Source: CATQHB01 sp965262595
GTDB taxonomy: Bacteria; Chloroflexota; Dehalococcoidia; Lucifugimonadales; UBA3495
Assembly: GCA_965262595.1 (NCBI GenBank)
Contig: OZ253548.1
Location: 1,984,001 to 2,048,000 of the forward strand
Reading direction: 5' to 3'
DNA length: 64,000 bases
This document shows positions 50,950-59,033 of this stretch, in pieces (within the stretch, counting starts at the first letter, position 1; every line of letters starts with the position of its first letter). The notes under the pieces are model-generated. The model searched no databases. It was not told where the DNA came from and saw only the letters and a list, made by a program, of their open reading frames with translations. A program made the position numbers and the translations under genes.

Positions 50950-51021
50950 GCCCCTGTGGCGCAACGGTAGCGCAGTCGATTTGTAATCGACAGGTTAGGG
51001 GTTCGAGTCCCCTCTGGGGCT
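50950..51021 (+). tRNA. tRNA-Thr(UGU)
   Basis: Clover-leaf of 72 nt: acceptor GCCCCTG/CTGGGGC (one T-T mismatch at 6-67), D-stem GCGC/GCGC, anticodon stem GTCGA/TCGAC with loop TTTGTAA (anticodon TGT, codon ACA), T-arm AGGGG-TTCGAGT-CCCCT. CCA is not encoded, unlike the two tRNAs downstream. Confidence 0.93.
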
Positions 51022-51115
51022 CTCGACAGTGTGATCCATACCCGGTAGCATATTCGGTATCGGTTCGGCTAATTGCCTGATTCCCGGGGTATGGGGCCGG
51101 GTAACGTAACGTTAG

Positions 51116-51203
51116 GGAGGGGTGGGTGAGTGGTTAATACCACCAGACTGTAAATCTGGCGTCCGGAAGGGCTTCGCAGGTTCGAATCCTGCCCCCTCCA
51201 CCA
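51116..51203 (+). tRNA. tRNA-Tyr(GUA)
   Basis: Class II tRNA with a long variable arm. Acceptor GGAGGGG/CCCCTCC, anticodon stem CCAGA/TCTGG with loop CTGTAAA (anticodon GTA), variable arm around GTCCGGAAGGGC, T-arm GCAGG-TTCGAAT-CCTGC. CCA is encoded. Confidence 0.96.
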
Positions 51204-51280
51204 CTTGACGAATGATTATCGGGCCAAACCAAAACTCAATAATTACTAACCAAAACTCAATAAATTTTTGTGGGTCGCGA

Positions 51281-51355
51281 GCCCAGATAGCTCAGCGGTA
51301 GAGCACGTTCTTGGTAAGAACGGGGTCGGCGGTTCAATCCCGCCTCTGGGCTCCA
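51281..51355 (+). tRNA. tRNA-Thr(GGU)
   Basis: Acceptor GCCCAGA/TCTGGGC, anticodon stem CGTTC/GAACG with loop TTGGTAA (anticodon GGT, codon ACC), T-arm GGCGG-TTCAATC-CCGCC. CCA is encoded. It lies 24 nt upstream of tuf. Confidence 0.96.
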
Positions 51356-51379
51356 GTACGCTCAAGGAGATAAAAGTAG

Positions 51380-52564
<1,185 letters not shown>

Positions 52565-52573
52565 GCAGGATTT

Positions 52574-52744
52574 ATGGCAAGAAAAACGGGAGACATACGC
52601 GGAGTCATTACCCTACAGTGCAGCGACTGCCGGGAGCGCAATTACGGCACGGTCAAGAACCGCCGTAACGATACCCAGCGACTGGAATTGCGCAAGTATT
52701 GCTCGCGCTGCCGCGGCCATAAGACTCACCGGGAAATACGGTAG
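52574..52744 (+). CDS. rpmG: 50S ribosomal protein L33
   Basis: 56-aa gene. MARKTGDIRGVITLQCSDCR, ERNYGTVKNRRNDTQRLELR, KYCSRCRGHKTHREIR. The two CxxC pairs (CSDC, CSRC) show the zinc-binding L33 type. It starts 9 nt after tuf and ends 6 nt before secE, the usual tuf-rpmG-secE order in Chloroflexota and Gram-positive bacteria. Confidence 0.96.
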   Translation: MARKTGDIRGVITLQCSDCRERNYGTVKNRRNDTQRLELRKYCSRCRGHKTHREIR

Positions 52745-52750
52745 TACCTG

Positions 52751-52999
52751 ATGGCCCGAGCGGGCGCCCAACGCAATCAGTCGCCGATCACACCGCGCAG
52801 CATGGGCCGGATCAGTCCGGTCGTATTCATGCAGGATGTGCTGTCGGAGCTGCGAAAATCGGTTTGGCCCAGCAAGGAGGAAACCGCCCGGCTTACGGCC
52901 ATCGTTATCGTATTGGCCGTGGTTATCGGTTTCTTTCTCGGCGGCCTGGACCGGTTGTTTGCCGAGTTATTTAACCGTCTCATATTCAGGATATTTTAA
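52751..52999 (+). CDS. secE: preprotein translocase subunit SecE
   Basis: 82 aa. The SecE core FMQDVLSELRKSVWPSKEETARLTAIVIVLAVVIGFFLGGLDRLFAELFNRLIF has the conserved amphipathic helix (ELRKSVWPS) and the single essential transmembrane helix. Short form, as in most bacteria outside Enterobacterales. Located between rpmG and nusG. Confidence 0.96.
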   Translation: MARAGAQRNQSPITPRSMGRISPVVFMQDVLSELRKSVWPSKEETARLTAIVIVLAVVIGFFLGGLDRLFAELFNRLIFRIF

Positions 53000-53121
53000 G
53001 GCGAACCCAAACCCTGGTCGCCCGGGCATCCGGTAATCCCTGCTCTGCCGTTCCCTCGCCCCGGCGATGGTCGTCTTAGGAGTGGCGGTGTGCGCCGGTT
53101 TTGGGTCAAGCGTGACAGCTA

Positions 53122-53712
53122 ATGACCACTGAAAGAGAAAGCCAGACGGACGAGGAACTGGAGCCAGTACCGGAATTTCGCTGGTATATCGTCCATACCT
53201 ACTCCGGCCAGGAAGACCGGGTTAAAAAGAACCTGGACTTGCGGATTCAAAGCCTGGATATGCAGGACCGGATCTTTCAGGTAATTGTGCCCACCGAAGA
53301 AGAGGTAATCTTCAAGGACGGGCAGCGAAAGTCGGAACTGCGCAAGCTTTTCCCCGGCTATATCCTGGTGCAGATGAGCATGGACGATGAAAGCTGGTAC
53401 GTAGTGCGCAATACCCCGGGCGTAACCGGGTTCATCTCCACCGAGGATGAATACGACAAGCGGGCCAAGCCGGTGCCCCTGGAAGATTCTCAATTGGAAT
53501 CCATTCTGAAACAGTCGGAGTCCGGCCCGGCCCGGATTAAAATCGGTCTGCAAAACGGCGATACGGTACGCATTACCGAGGGACCGTTCATCGACTTCGT
53601 GGGTTCGGTCAACGACGTGGACGAAAGCAAGGGCAAAGTACGGGTGCTGGTTTCTTTCTTCGGACGGGAAACGCCGGTGGAATTGGACTTTTTGCAAGTG
53701 GAAAGCGCTTAG
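53122..53712 (+). CDS. nusG: transcription termination/antitermination protein NusG
   Basis: 196 aa. NGN domain: FRWYIVHTYSGQEDRVKKNLDLRI, FPGYILVQMSMDDESWYVVRNTPGVTGFI. The KOW domain follows: GDTVRITEGPFIDFVGSVNDVDESKGKVRVLVSFFGRETPVELDFLQVE. It binds RNA polymerase and couples it to Rho or ribosomes. No strong ribosome site precedes ATG. It follows secE by 122 nt and rplK comes 9 nt later. Confidence 0.97.
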   Translation: MTTERESQTDEELEPVPEFRWYIVHTYSGQEDRVKKNLDLRIQSLDMQDRIFQVIVPTEEEVIFKDGQRKSELRKLFPGYILVQMSMDDESWYVVRNTPGVTGFISTEDEYDKRAKPVPLEDSQLESILKQSESGPARIKIGLQNGDTVRITEGPFIDFVGSVNDVDESKGKVRVLVSFFGRETPVELDFLQVESA

Positions 53713-53721
53713 GAGGATTGG

Positions 53722-54150
53722 GTGGCAAAAAAGGTTAGGGCAATTATCAAGCTGCAATTGGAGGCGGGTAAAGCTACCCCGGCTCCGCCGGTCGGCCCGG
53801 CCCTGGGTCAGCACGGCGTCAATATTATGACTTTCGTCAAGGAATATAACGAGCGTACATCCGCTCAGGCCGGGACCGTCGTGCCGATACACCTGACCGT
53901 CTTTGAAGACCGCTCCTTTACCTTCGTTACCCGCACCCCCCCGGCATCGGATTTGTTGCGCCGCGCCGCCGGAGTAGATAAGGGGGCCGGCGACCTTCGC
54001 CAGGGTTCGGCCGGAATCGTCAGCCGGCAGGCCCTGCGGGAAATCGCCGAAACCAAGCTGAAAGACCTCAACGCATCCTCGGTGGAACAGGCAATGTCGA
54101 TCATCGAGGGCACCGCCCGCAGTATGGGCATCACAGTGGAAGGGGAATAG
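53722..54150 (+). CDS. rplK: 50S ribosomal protein L11
   Basis: 142 aa, GTG start with AGGAGG. KKVRAIIKLQLEAGKATPAPPVGPALGQHGVNIMTFVKEYN and FTFVTRTPPASDLLRRAAGVDKGAGDL are diagnostic. L11 forms the GTPase-associated stalk base with rRNA. Between nusG and rplA. Confidence 0.98.
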   Translation: MAKKVRAIIKLQLEAGKATPAPPVGPALGQHGVNIMTFVKEYNERTSAQAGTVVPIHLTVFEDRSFTFVTRTPPASDLLRRAAGVDKGAGDLRQGSAGIVSRQALREIAETKLKDLNASSVEQAMSIIEGTARSMGITVEGE

Positions 54151-54157
54151 TGAAAAT

Positions 54158-54874
54158 ATGCCCAAGCATAGTAAGCGATACGACAGCGTAGCCGAACGGG
54201 TGGACCTGGACAAGCTGTATCAACCGGAAGAAGCCATCGATCTGCTTAAGGACTTGTCCACCGCCAAGTTCGACGAGACCTTCGAAATCCATCTGCGCAC
54301 CAGCGCCGACCCGCGTCACGCCGACCAGATGGTGCGGGATGTGACCGTCCTGCCCCACGGGTTGGGCAAGCAGGTGCGGGTAGTGGTGTTTACCAGCGGC
54401 GAGGGCGCCGACATCGCCCGCCAGGCCGGGGCCGATTATGTGGGCGACGATGACCTGATCGCCCAAGTCGAAGGCGGTTGGGTGGACTTTGAAGTGGGTT
54501 TGGCTACCCCGGAAATTATGCCCAAAATCGGTAAGCTGGGACGTATTCTGGGACGCCGCGGGTTGATGCCCAATCCCCGTACCGGTACAATGGTTCAGCC
54601 CAGGGACCTGGGCCGGGTGATCGGGGAATCCAAGGCCGGACGCCTGGAGTACCGCACCGACCGGACGGCGATTATCCACTCTCCCTTCGGCAAGGCAAGT
54701 TTCGATTCCGAACTGCTGCTGGAGAACCTGGCCGTGCTGGTGGATGCCATAGTCCATTCCAAGCCGGCGGCAGTCAAGGGTACCTTCCTGCGGTCGGCCT
54801 ACCTTACGTCCTCTATGGGGCCCAGCGTGCCCCTGGACCTGGCCGCAGTGCAAGCCCTGAAGCCGGCGGAATAA
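54158..54874 (+). CDS. rplA: 50S ribosomal protein L1
   Basis: 238 aa. Signatures: KHSKRYDSVAERVD, FDETFEIHLRTSADPRHADQMVRDVTVLPHGLGK, LGRILGRRGLMPNPRTGTM and EYRTDRTAIIHSPFGKASF. It binds 23S rRNA at the L1 stalk, and in many bacteria represses the rplKA mRNA. It follows rplK after 7 nt. Confidence 0.98.
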   Translation: MPKHSKRYDSVAERVDLDKLYQPEEAIDLLKDLSTAKFDETFEIHLRTSADPRHADQMVRDVTVLPHGLGKQVRVVVFTSGEGADIARQAGADYVGDDDLIAQVEGGWVDFEVGLATPEIMPKIGKLGRILGRRGLMPNPRTGTMVQPRDLGRVIGESKAGRLEYRTDRTAIIHSPFGKASFDSELLLENLAVLVDAIVHSKPAAVKGTFLRSAYLTSSMGPSVPLDLAAVQALKPAE

Positions 54875-54940
54875 TCGCCGAAATAGCCCGAACTTCGATA
54901 ATATAAAAATATAGTCAAAAAGCGCAATAAACGGATTTGC

Positions 54941-54949
54941 TGATATAAT
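54941..54949 (+). promoter_or_regulatory. internal extended -10 promoter for rplJ-rplL
   Basis: TG-A-TATAAT, 67 nt after the rplA stop and 200 nt before rplJ. It gives rplJL expression separate from the tuf-rplA transcript. Confidence 0.65.
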
Positions 54950-54955
54950 ACGCTG

Positions 54956-55134
54956 AAACCACCTATACGCTGCAGAATGCCGGTCTCCCTTCTTGTTGGG
55001 AGTTAATGGCCCGGGCTTGCGGGCCGCCTGCCGAGGCGCAAACTAACCGGTCCGGGCTCTGCGGAACGACGCAGGTCCGTTAGAAACCCCGCCGGTTTCC
55101 CCGCGTCTCAATCATGAGCGTGGGGAATTTTTTT
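54956..55134 (+). promoter_or_regulatory. L10-type leader RNA upstream of rplJ
   Basis: Structured leader typical of the place where L10(L12)4 binds its own mRNA. Visible helices: CTCCC/GGGAG (54985-54989, 54998-55002), GGCCCG/CGGGCC (55008-55013, 55020-55025), GCCT/AGGC (55026-55037), then a single-stranded purine-rich AAACTAACCGG part, ending in the attenuator hairpin. Identification is by location and layout; a covariance-model search (RF00557) would confirm it. Confidence 0.75.
55099..55134 (+). terminator. attenuator terminator before rplJ
   Basis: CCCCGCG (55099-55105) pairs with CGTGGGG (55119-55125), extended inside by CTCA/TGAG, and is followed by AA and seven T. The rplJ ribosome site GGAGGAGG begins directly after the T-tract, so read-through controls rplJL expression. 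Confidence 0.85.
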
Positions 55135-55148
55135 GGAGGAGGTAAACC

Positions 55149-55694
55149 TTGCCAACACCGGCTAAATTAGACCGAGTGGCGGAGCTGAAGGACAAGCTGG
55201 AGCGTTGTTCCATCGCCTTGACCGCAGGTTACTCCGGCATTACGGTAAACAGTATGACCGACCTGCGCCGCCGGATGCGGGAGGTCGGGGTCGAGTTTCT
55301 GGTGGTCAAGAACACCCTGGTCAACCTGGCCGCCGACGGTGCTCAAGTACCCCAATTCAAGGACATCGTGGAAGGCCCCACCGCTATCGCCTTCGGTTAC
55401 GATGACCCGGTAGATGCCGCCCGTGCGGTCAACGATTACATTCGGACTACCCGCCTGCCCCTGACAATTCAAGGGGCCATCCTGGAAGGCGGCAACACCC
55501 TGGCCCCCGCGGAAGTGGAGCGGCTGGCTTCTCTGCCGACCAAACCCCAACTGATAGCCAACCTGCTGGGTCAGATGCAGGCGCCGCTGCAACGGCTGAT
55601 GGGCGTCCTGAACGGCCCCCTGCAGAACCTGGACGGCTTGCTCCAGGCCCGAATCCGCCAATTGGAGGAGTCGGAAGCCCCGGCCGGTGGCTAG
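55149..55694 (+). CDS. rplJ: 50S ribosomal protein L10
   Basis: 181 aa, TTG start with GGAGGAGG 6 nt upstream. RVAELKDKLERCSIALTAGYSGITVNSMTDLRRRMREVGVEFLVVKNTLVNLAA is the L10 core. LPTKPQLIANLLGQMQAPLQRLMGVL is the C-terminal helix region that carries L7/L12 dimers. It anchors the stalk and autoregulates its mRNA with L12. Confidence 0.97.
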   Translation: MPTPAKLDRVAELKDKLERCSIALTAGYSGITVNSMTDLRRRMREVGVEFLVVKNTLVNLAADGAQVPQFKDIVEGPTAIAFGYDDPVDAARAVNDYIRTTRLPLTIQGAILEGGNTLAPAEVERLASLPTKPQLIANLLGQMQAPLQRLMGVLNGPLQNLDGLLQARIRQLEESEAPAGG

Positions 55695-55853
55695 GCTAAC
55701 GCCATCGGTTTGTCGGCGCTGATTATTGGTACCTGGCGCCCGGTTATTTGACCCTTTGGCATTGGGGTAAGTTGAAAACAGGATGCCTTGTTTTTGGGCT
55801 GGAGTCAGCCCCGGTTACCGGATTACCGCAAACACATAAATAAAGGAGACCCC

Positions 55854-56234
55854 ATGACTACTAAAGAGGAACTGCTGGAAACCATTAAAGGCATGAGCGT
55901 ATTGGACCTGGCCGACCTGGTGAAGGCCCTGGAGGATGAGTTCGGCATCACCGCTGCCGCTCCGGTGGCGGTATCCGCCGCCCCCGCCGGTGGCGCCGCC
56001 GACGCCCCAGTGGAGGATGAACAGAGCGAGTTTGACGTCAACTTGCAGGAAATCGGCCCGAACAAGATTAACGTCATTAAGGCCGTCCGTGAGCTTACCT
56101 CCCTTGGTCTGCGCGAGGCCAAGGAACTGGTAGAATCGGCTCCGGCCCGCATCAAGGAAGGCATCGGCAAGGACGAGGCCGATTCCGTCAAAGGAAAGCT
56201 GGAAGAGGCGGGAGCCGTAGCCGAGGTAAAGTAA
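55854..56234 (+). CDS. rplL: 50S ribosomal protein L7/L12
   Basis: 126 aa from ATG 55854 (AAAGGAGA upstream); the upstream part of the open frame is not coding. N-terminal dimerisation region LLETIKGMSVLDLADLVKALEDEFGI, Ala/Pro hinge AAAPVAVSAAPAGGAADAP, and C-terminal factor-binding domain FDVNLQEIGPNKINVIKAVRELTSLGLREAKELVESAP. No rpoBC follows, unlike in many bacteria. Confidence 0.98.
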   Translation: MTTKEELLETIKGMSVLDLADLVKALEDEFGITAAAPVAVSAAPAGGAADAPVEDEQSEFDVNLQEIGPNKINVIKAVRELTSLGLREAKELVESAPARIKEGIGKDEADSVKGKLEEAGAVAEVK

Positions 56235-56268
56235 CCGCCAACCACCGGCTGTCCAGCTCTCTAGCAAT

Positions 56269-56300
56269 CCGGCTGTCCGGCTGTCCGGCTATCCGGCTAT
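56269..56300 (+). repeat. 8-bp tandem repeat (CCGGCTGT/CCGGCTAT)n
   Basis: Four consecutive octamers lie between rplL and the following small gene. No intrinsic terminator for rplL was found here. Confidence 0.7.
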
Positions 56301-56375
56301 TCAGCTAACCGGCGACCGTCCTGACCCGAATCGGCGATCCAGTCCACCGGCTCGTCAGCCAATCAGGAGGATGCC

Positions 56376-56597
56376 TTGAGCCGCCGCAAAGACCGGGAGC
56401 GGTTCCTCCGTACCCGGGAGCAAAACCCCGGCTATGTGGGGTTTCGGGGAGTTAACCCGACAACCCAAGCCCCACCGCCGGCGCCGCAGTTGGAATCGGC
56501 GCTATGTTCGGTATGCCAGCGGCGGCGCAACGTGCCCGTTGCGGAACTCCCGGAGGACCGGGCCGCCTATGTATGTTTACGCTGCCAGGATGGTTAG
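56376..56597 (+). CDS. small zinc-ribbon protein
   Basis: 73 aa, TTG start with AGGAGG 7 nt upstream. A basic N-terminus (SRRKDRERFLRTREQNPGYVGFRGV), a P-rich linker, then a CxxC...CxxC ribbon (CSVC and CLRC) spaced by 19 residues with acidic and arginine residues between. Likely a small metal-binding protein of ribosome- or RNA-associated type. It follows rplL by 141 nt and may be co-transcribed. Not a recognised family. Confidence 0.8.
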   Translation: MSRRKDRERFLRTREQNPGYVGFRGVNPTTQAPPPAPQLESALCSVCQRRRNVPVAELPEDRAAYVCLRCQDG

Positions 56598-56668
56598 AAT
56601 TTTACGCAGCGCCAAAATTGGGTGATACTGTCTATGTAGTCTAACGAGATACAGTTCGTGGGATAACT

Positions 56669-57457
56669 ATGCCTTTCCCGGTCAGCCAGCGCGAGGTCTA
56701 TGTAAACAACCCTTTGGCAGAAGTTATCTGTCAAATACGCTACCCTGCTATTCTGGAAATAGCGGCTAAAAGCCCGGTACATTTCCAGAACGAGGTGAGA
56801 AGCCGTTATCCCTGGTACGAGCAGCAGAGCGCGATTGGTATTCCCAAGGAACTCAGTGATTTACTTTCCGGGTTGCCAGTGCCTATGCCGGCAATTCCAC
56901 AGCAGCCGGAACACCATTTCTTTACGGAAGACCGAAACCGGTCTATTTCCTTGACCCAGGAGTTTATAGCAGTTTCGGAAAAGCAATATGGCCGATGGGA
57001 AAGTTTTCGGGACGAGCTGAAATCAGTTGAAAGAGTTTTCCGAGATACTTACAATCCAGCTTTTTATACCCGCATCGGATTGCGGTATGTAGATGTTCTA
57101 GTCAGAGATGATTACGGGCTAGATGAAACCCCTTGGCTAGAATTGCTTAACCCTTCTTTTATTGGCCTTCTGGGAGACTTCAAGCTCTCGAAAGACATAC
57201 AGGAGTTTCAAACCGAGGCTGCCCTCAGAATCCCGGATGTTGACCAGGGGATAGTCAAAATACGGCACGGGCTTACTAATAAGCAGTCGGGAGGCCAAGA
57301 AATCTATTCGATTGATTCTGATTTCCAAACAACCATAAGGAGTAGTCCGGAAGATGCTTTTGAAATCTTGGACCGATTCAACCGGTGGGGAGGTTATCTC
57401 TTCCGTTGGGCTATATCCGATAAACTACGGGATGCCCTTAAACCGAACTTGGTTTAG
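56669..57457 (+). CDS. TIGR04255-family protein
   Basis: 262 aa. N-terminus PLAEVICQIRYP and mid-segment FYTRIGLRYVDVLVRDD, with ISLTQEFIAVSEKQYGRWESFRDELKSV between, match the sporadically distributed TIGR04255 family. No enzyme motif is seen. Low-GC compared with ribosomal neighbours, so likely acquired. It overlaps the next gene by 26 nt and heads a cassette of three genes. Members occur sporadically, often in accessory clusters; the function of the family is unknown. Start ATG, with GGGA about 6 nt upstream. Confidence 0.83.
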   Translation: MPFPVSQREVYVNNPLAEVICQIRYPAILEIAAKSPVHFQNEVRSRYPWYEQQSAIGIPKELSDLLSGLPVPMPAIPQQPEHHFFTEDRNRSISLTQEFIAVSEKQYGRWESFRDELKSVERVFRDTYNPAFYTRIGLRYVDVLVRDDYGLDETPWLELLNPSFIGLLGDFKLSKDIQEFQTEAALRIPDVDQGIVKIRHGLTNKQSGGQEIYSIDSDFQTTIRSSPEDAFEILDRFNRWGGYLFRWAISDKLRDALKPNLV

Positions 57458-57773
57458 TTCTTACTCCGATGACTTTGAGGGACGTTTTCCCGCTTTTCGG
57501 GCTTTCCTTACTTCACCGGAAGGGTATAATACTTCCTTCGGCATAGAAGGTAACAGCGAGGAATCTATAAAGAGAATTTTGACTTGCCTCGCGACTTTCC
57601 TGATGCCTCGAGAGGGGGTTGATGAGAACTTTGAGGATACCGCGGAACGGCTCAAGTATTATATTGAAGCATTGTCCCTTCCTGCCCTGACTCCCAAGCC
57701 GTCGCCCAATAGAATTATCGGCTCCATAAACCCGGTTCAGAAAAGGCCGGACCTGGTGCTTTCAGACTACTAG
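57432..57773 (+). CDS. unknown protein, second gene of the TIGR04255 cassette
   Basis: 113 aa from ATG 57432, which overlaps the TIGR04255 gene by 26 nt in another frame; earlier in-frame ATGs lie inside that gene. Starts MPLNRTWFSSYSDDFEGRF, then FRAFLTSPEGYNTSFGIEGNSEESIKRILTCLATFLMPREG and a helical ERLKYYIEALSLP. No known domain. The overlap indicates translational coupling with the TIGR04255 protein. Confidence 0.75.
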   Translation: MPLNRTWFSSYSDDFEGRFPAFRAFLTSPEGYNTSFGIEGNSEESIKRILTCLATFLMPREGVDENFEDTAERLKYYIEALSLPALTPKPSPNRIIGSINPVQKRPDLVLSDY

Positions 57774-57775
57774 AC

Positions 57776-58362
57776 GTGCTGTTTACCTTTCAACCTTCCT
57801 TGAGAGGAGAACGGTTGCGGCAAGGGGAAATACTCTCGGGGGTTCAGGAATTCAAGCCGGAGCATCCCGGCGAAGCGATTAGCCTCGGCAGCCTAGAACC
57901 GACTTTCACTCCGGTTAACCATCCTCTGGCGATAGTTATTGCTCCCGACTGCGACTTGCTGACCGATTTTTGGCCAGGCAATCACCCGTTCAAGAAAATC
58001 TTTCTGCGCAGCTGTTGCAGCATATACACTGTTGCGACCTTTACGAAGAAAACGAAATCCGAGCCTCGTATTCTCTGAACAGTAACTTATGGCGGGGGGT
58101 AAGTCGAAACCAGAATGAGAGGTATCACCGAATACCGGAGGGGGAAATAGAAGGCCAAGATGATTTAGCACATCCGGCATCTTATATGGATTTCAAGCGG
58201 ATGTTCACCATTCCGACCGAGTTTCTATACGGATGCCTGGCAACCTGGGAAGTAGAGCGGTTAGGTATAATACCGCCAATATGGATTCACGATCTAATTC
58301 AGAGGTATTTCGCTTTTCACAGTAGAATTGGAGTCAGGGGTCCTCACGGAGATGCTCGATAA
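57776..58362 (+). pseudogene. frameshifted third gene of the TIGR04255 cassette
   Basis: Two frames together form one protein: 57776-~57970 (GTG start; ...HPLAIVIAPDCDLLTDF) and ~57970-58362 (...ARQSPVQENLSAQLLQHIHCCDLYEENEIRASYSLNSNLW to the stop). The switch falls in a run of five T (57967-57971); one extra T, or a -1 shift on TTT, would join them as ...LTDFLARQSP.... It could be a genuine mutation, a sequencing error in a homopolymer, or programmed frameshifting. The joined protein would be about 195 aa. The IVIAPDCDLLTDF motif looks like a catalytic or binding core, of unknown function. Confidence 0.7.
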
Positions 58363-58377
58363 CAAAGCCAAGATCCC

Positions 58378-58692
58378 CTACATATCTTCGGTAGAGAAGA
58401 AGGGCTTGTCCCAATCCGGGTCGGGGGCGCCGGTCAGCTTGCTGGTGTGCAGGCGGCAGGCCCGCAACCACAGCCGGAGAATGTTGTTATTTACGTATTG
58501 CTGGGGCAACCGCCGCTGGTATCGCTGCAACAGCCATTGGACATGGCCGGCGGTCAGGAATTCCTCCATAAACACGGTGGGCTCGGCCTCGGCGGCGCAC
58601 GCCTCCAAAATCTCCGCAGGCATCTCCGAACAGAGCATCTCCGGATTCTCCGCCGCCAGCTGTAAGTAATATTCCACCATCTCCGGGTTCAT
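58378..58692 (-). CDS. hypothetical acidic helical protein
   Basis: 104 aa from ATG 58692 (AAGGA 9 nt upstream), or 117 aa from TTG 58731. The sequence MVEYYLQLAAENPEMLCSEMPAEILEACAAEAEPTVFMEEFLTAGHVQWLLQRYQRRLP is helical and acidic, followed by YVNNNILRLWLRACRLHTSKLTGAPDPDWDKPFFS. Not recognised. It is convergent with the cassette above, 15 nt from its end. Confidence 0.68.
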   Translation of the reverse strand: MNPEMVEYYLQLAAENPEMLCSEMPAEILEACAAEAEPTVFMEEFLTAGHVQWLLQRYQRRLPQQYVNNNILRLWLRACRLHTSKLTGAPDPDWDKPFFSTEDM

Positions 58693-58800
58693 AACCGCTT
58701 GTCCTTGACCTTCAATCAACCTAACCGCCAACCCAATCAGCGTTTGAGCGCGGCAAGCTCAGCTACTCCTCAAGAGGAGCCGCCCTATAACTCTACGACC

Positions 58801-58856
58801 CGTTACCGCCAACCCGTTACCGCCAACCCGTTACCGCCAACCCGTTACCGCCGAGC
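58801..58856 (+). repeat. 14-bp tandem repeat (CGTTACCGCCAACC)n
   Basis: Three perfect copies and one variant in the 341-nt gene-free stretch 58693-59033. No spacers, so not CRISPR. The remainder of the stretch shows nothing coding. Confidence 0.85.
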
Positions 58857-59033
58857 CCCGATGAGGGCCGGTGGCAGGCAAGAAGGTTTCCCCGCCCCTC
58901 CGAAGTTCCGCCGGTTATCGGTCGGAGCGGAGCGGGGAAACTAAAACATACTCGGACTTGAAGGTTAGCTGCCACTTACCCGACAACCGGCCGCCGGTTA
59001 TGGGTTGCGGGGCAACAGATTACAGATTAAAGG

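Noticed and set aside
58801..58856. Possible CRISPR array
   Set aside because: The repeat units are contiguous with no spacers and no cas genes are in the window; the same holds for the other tandem arrays.
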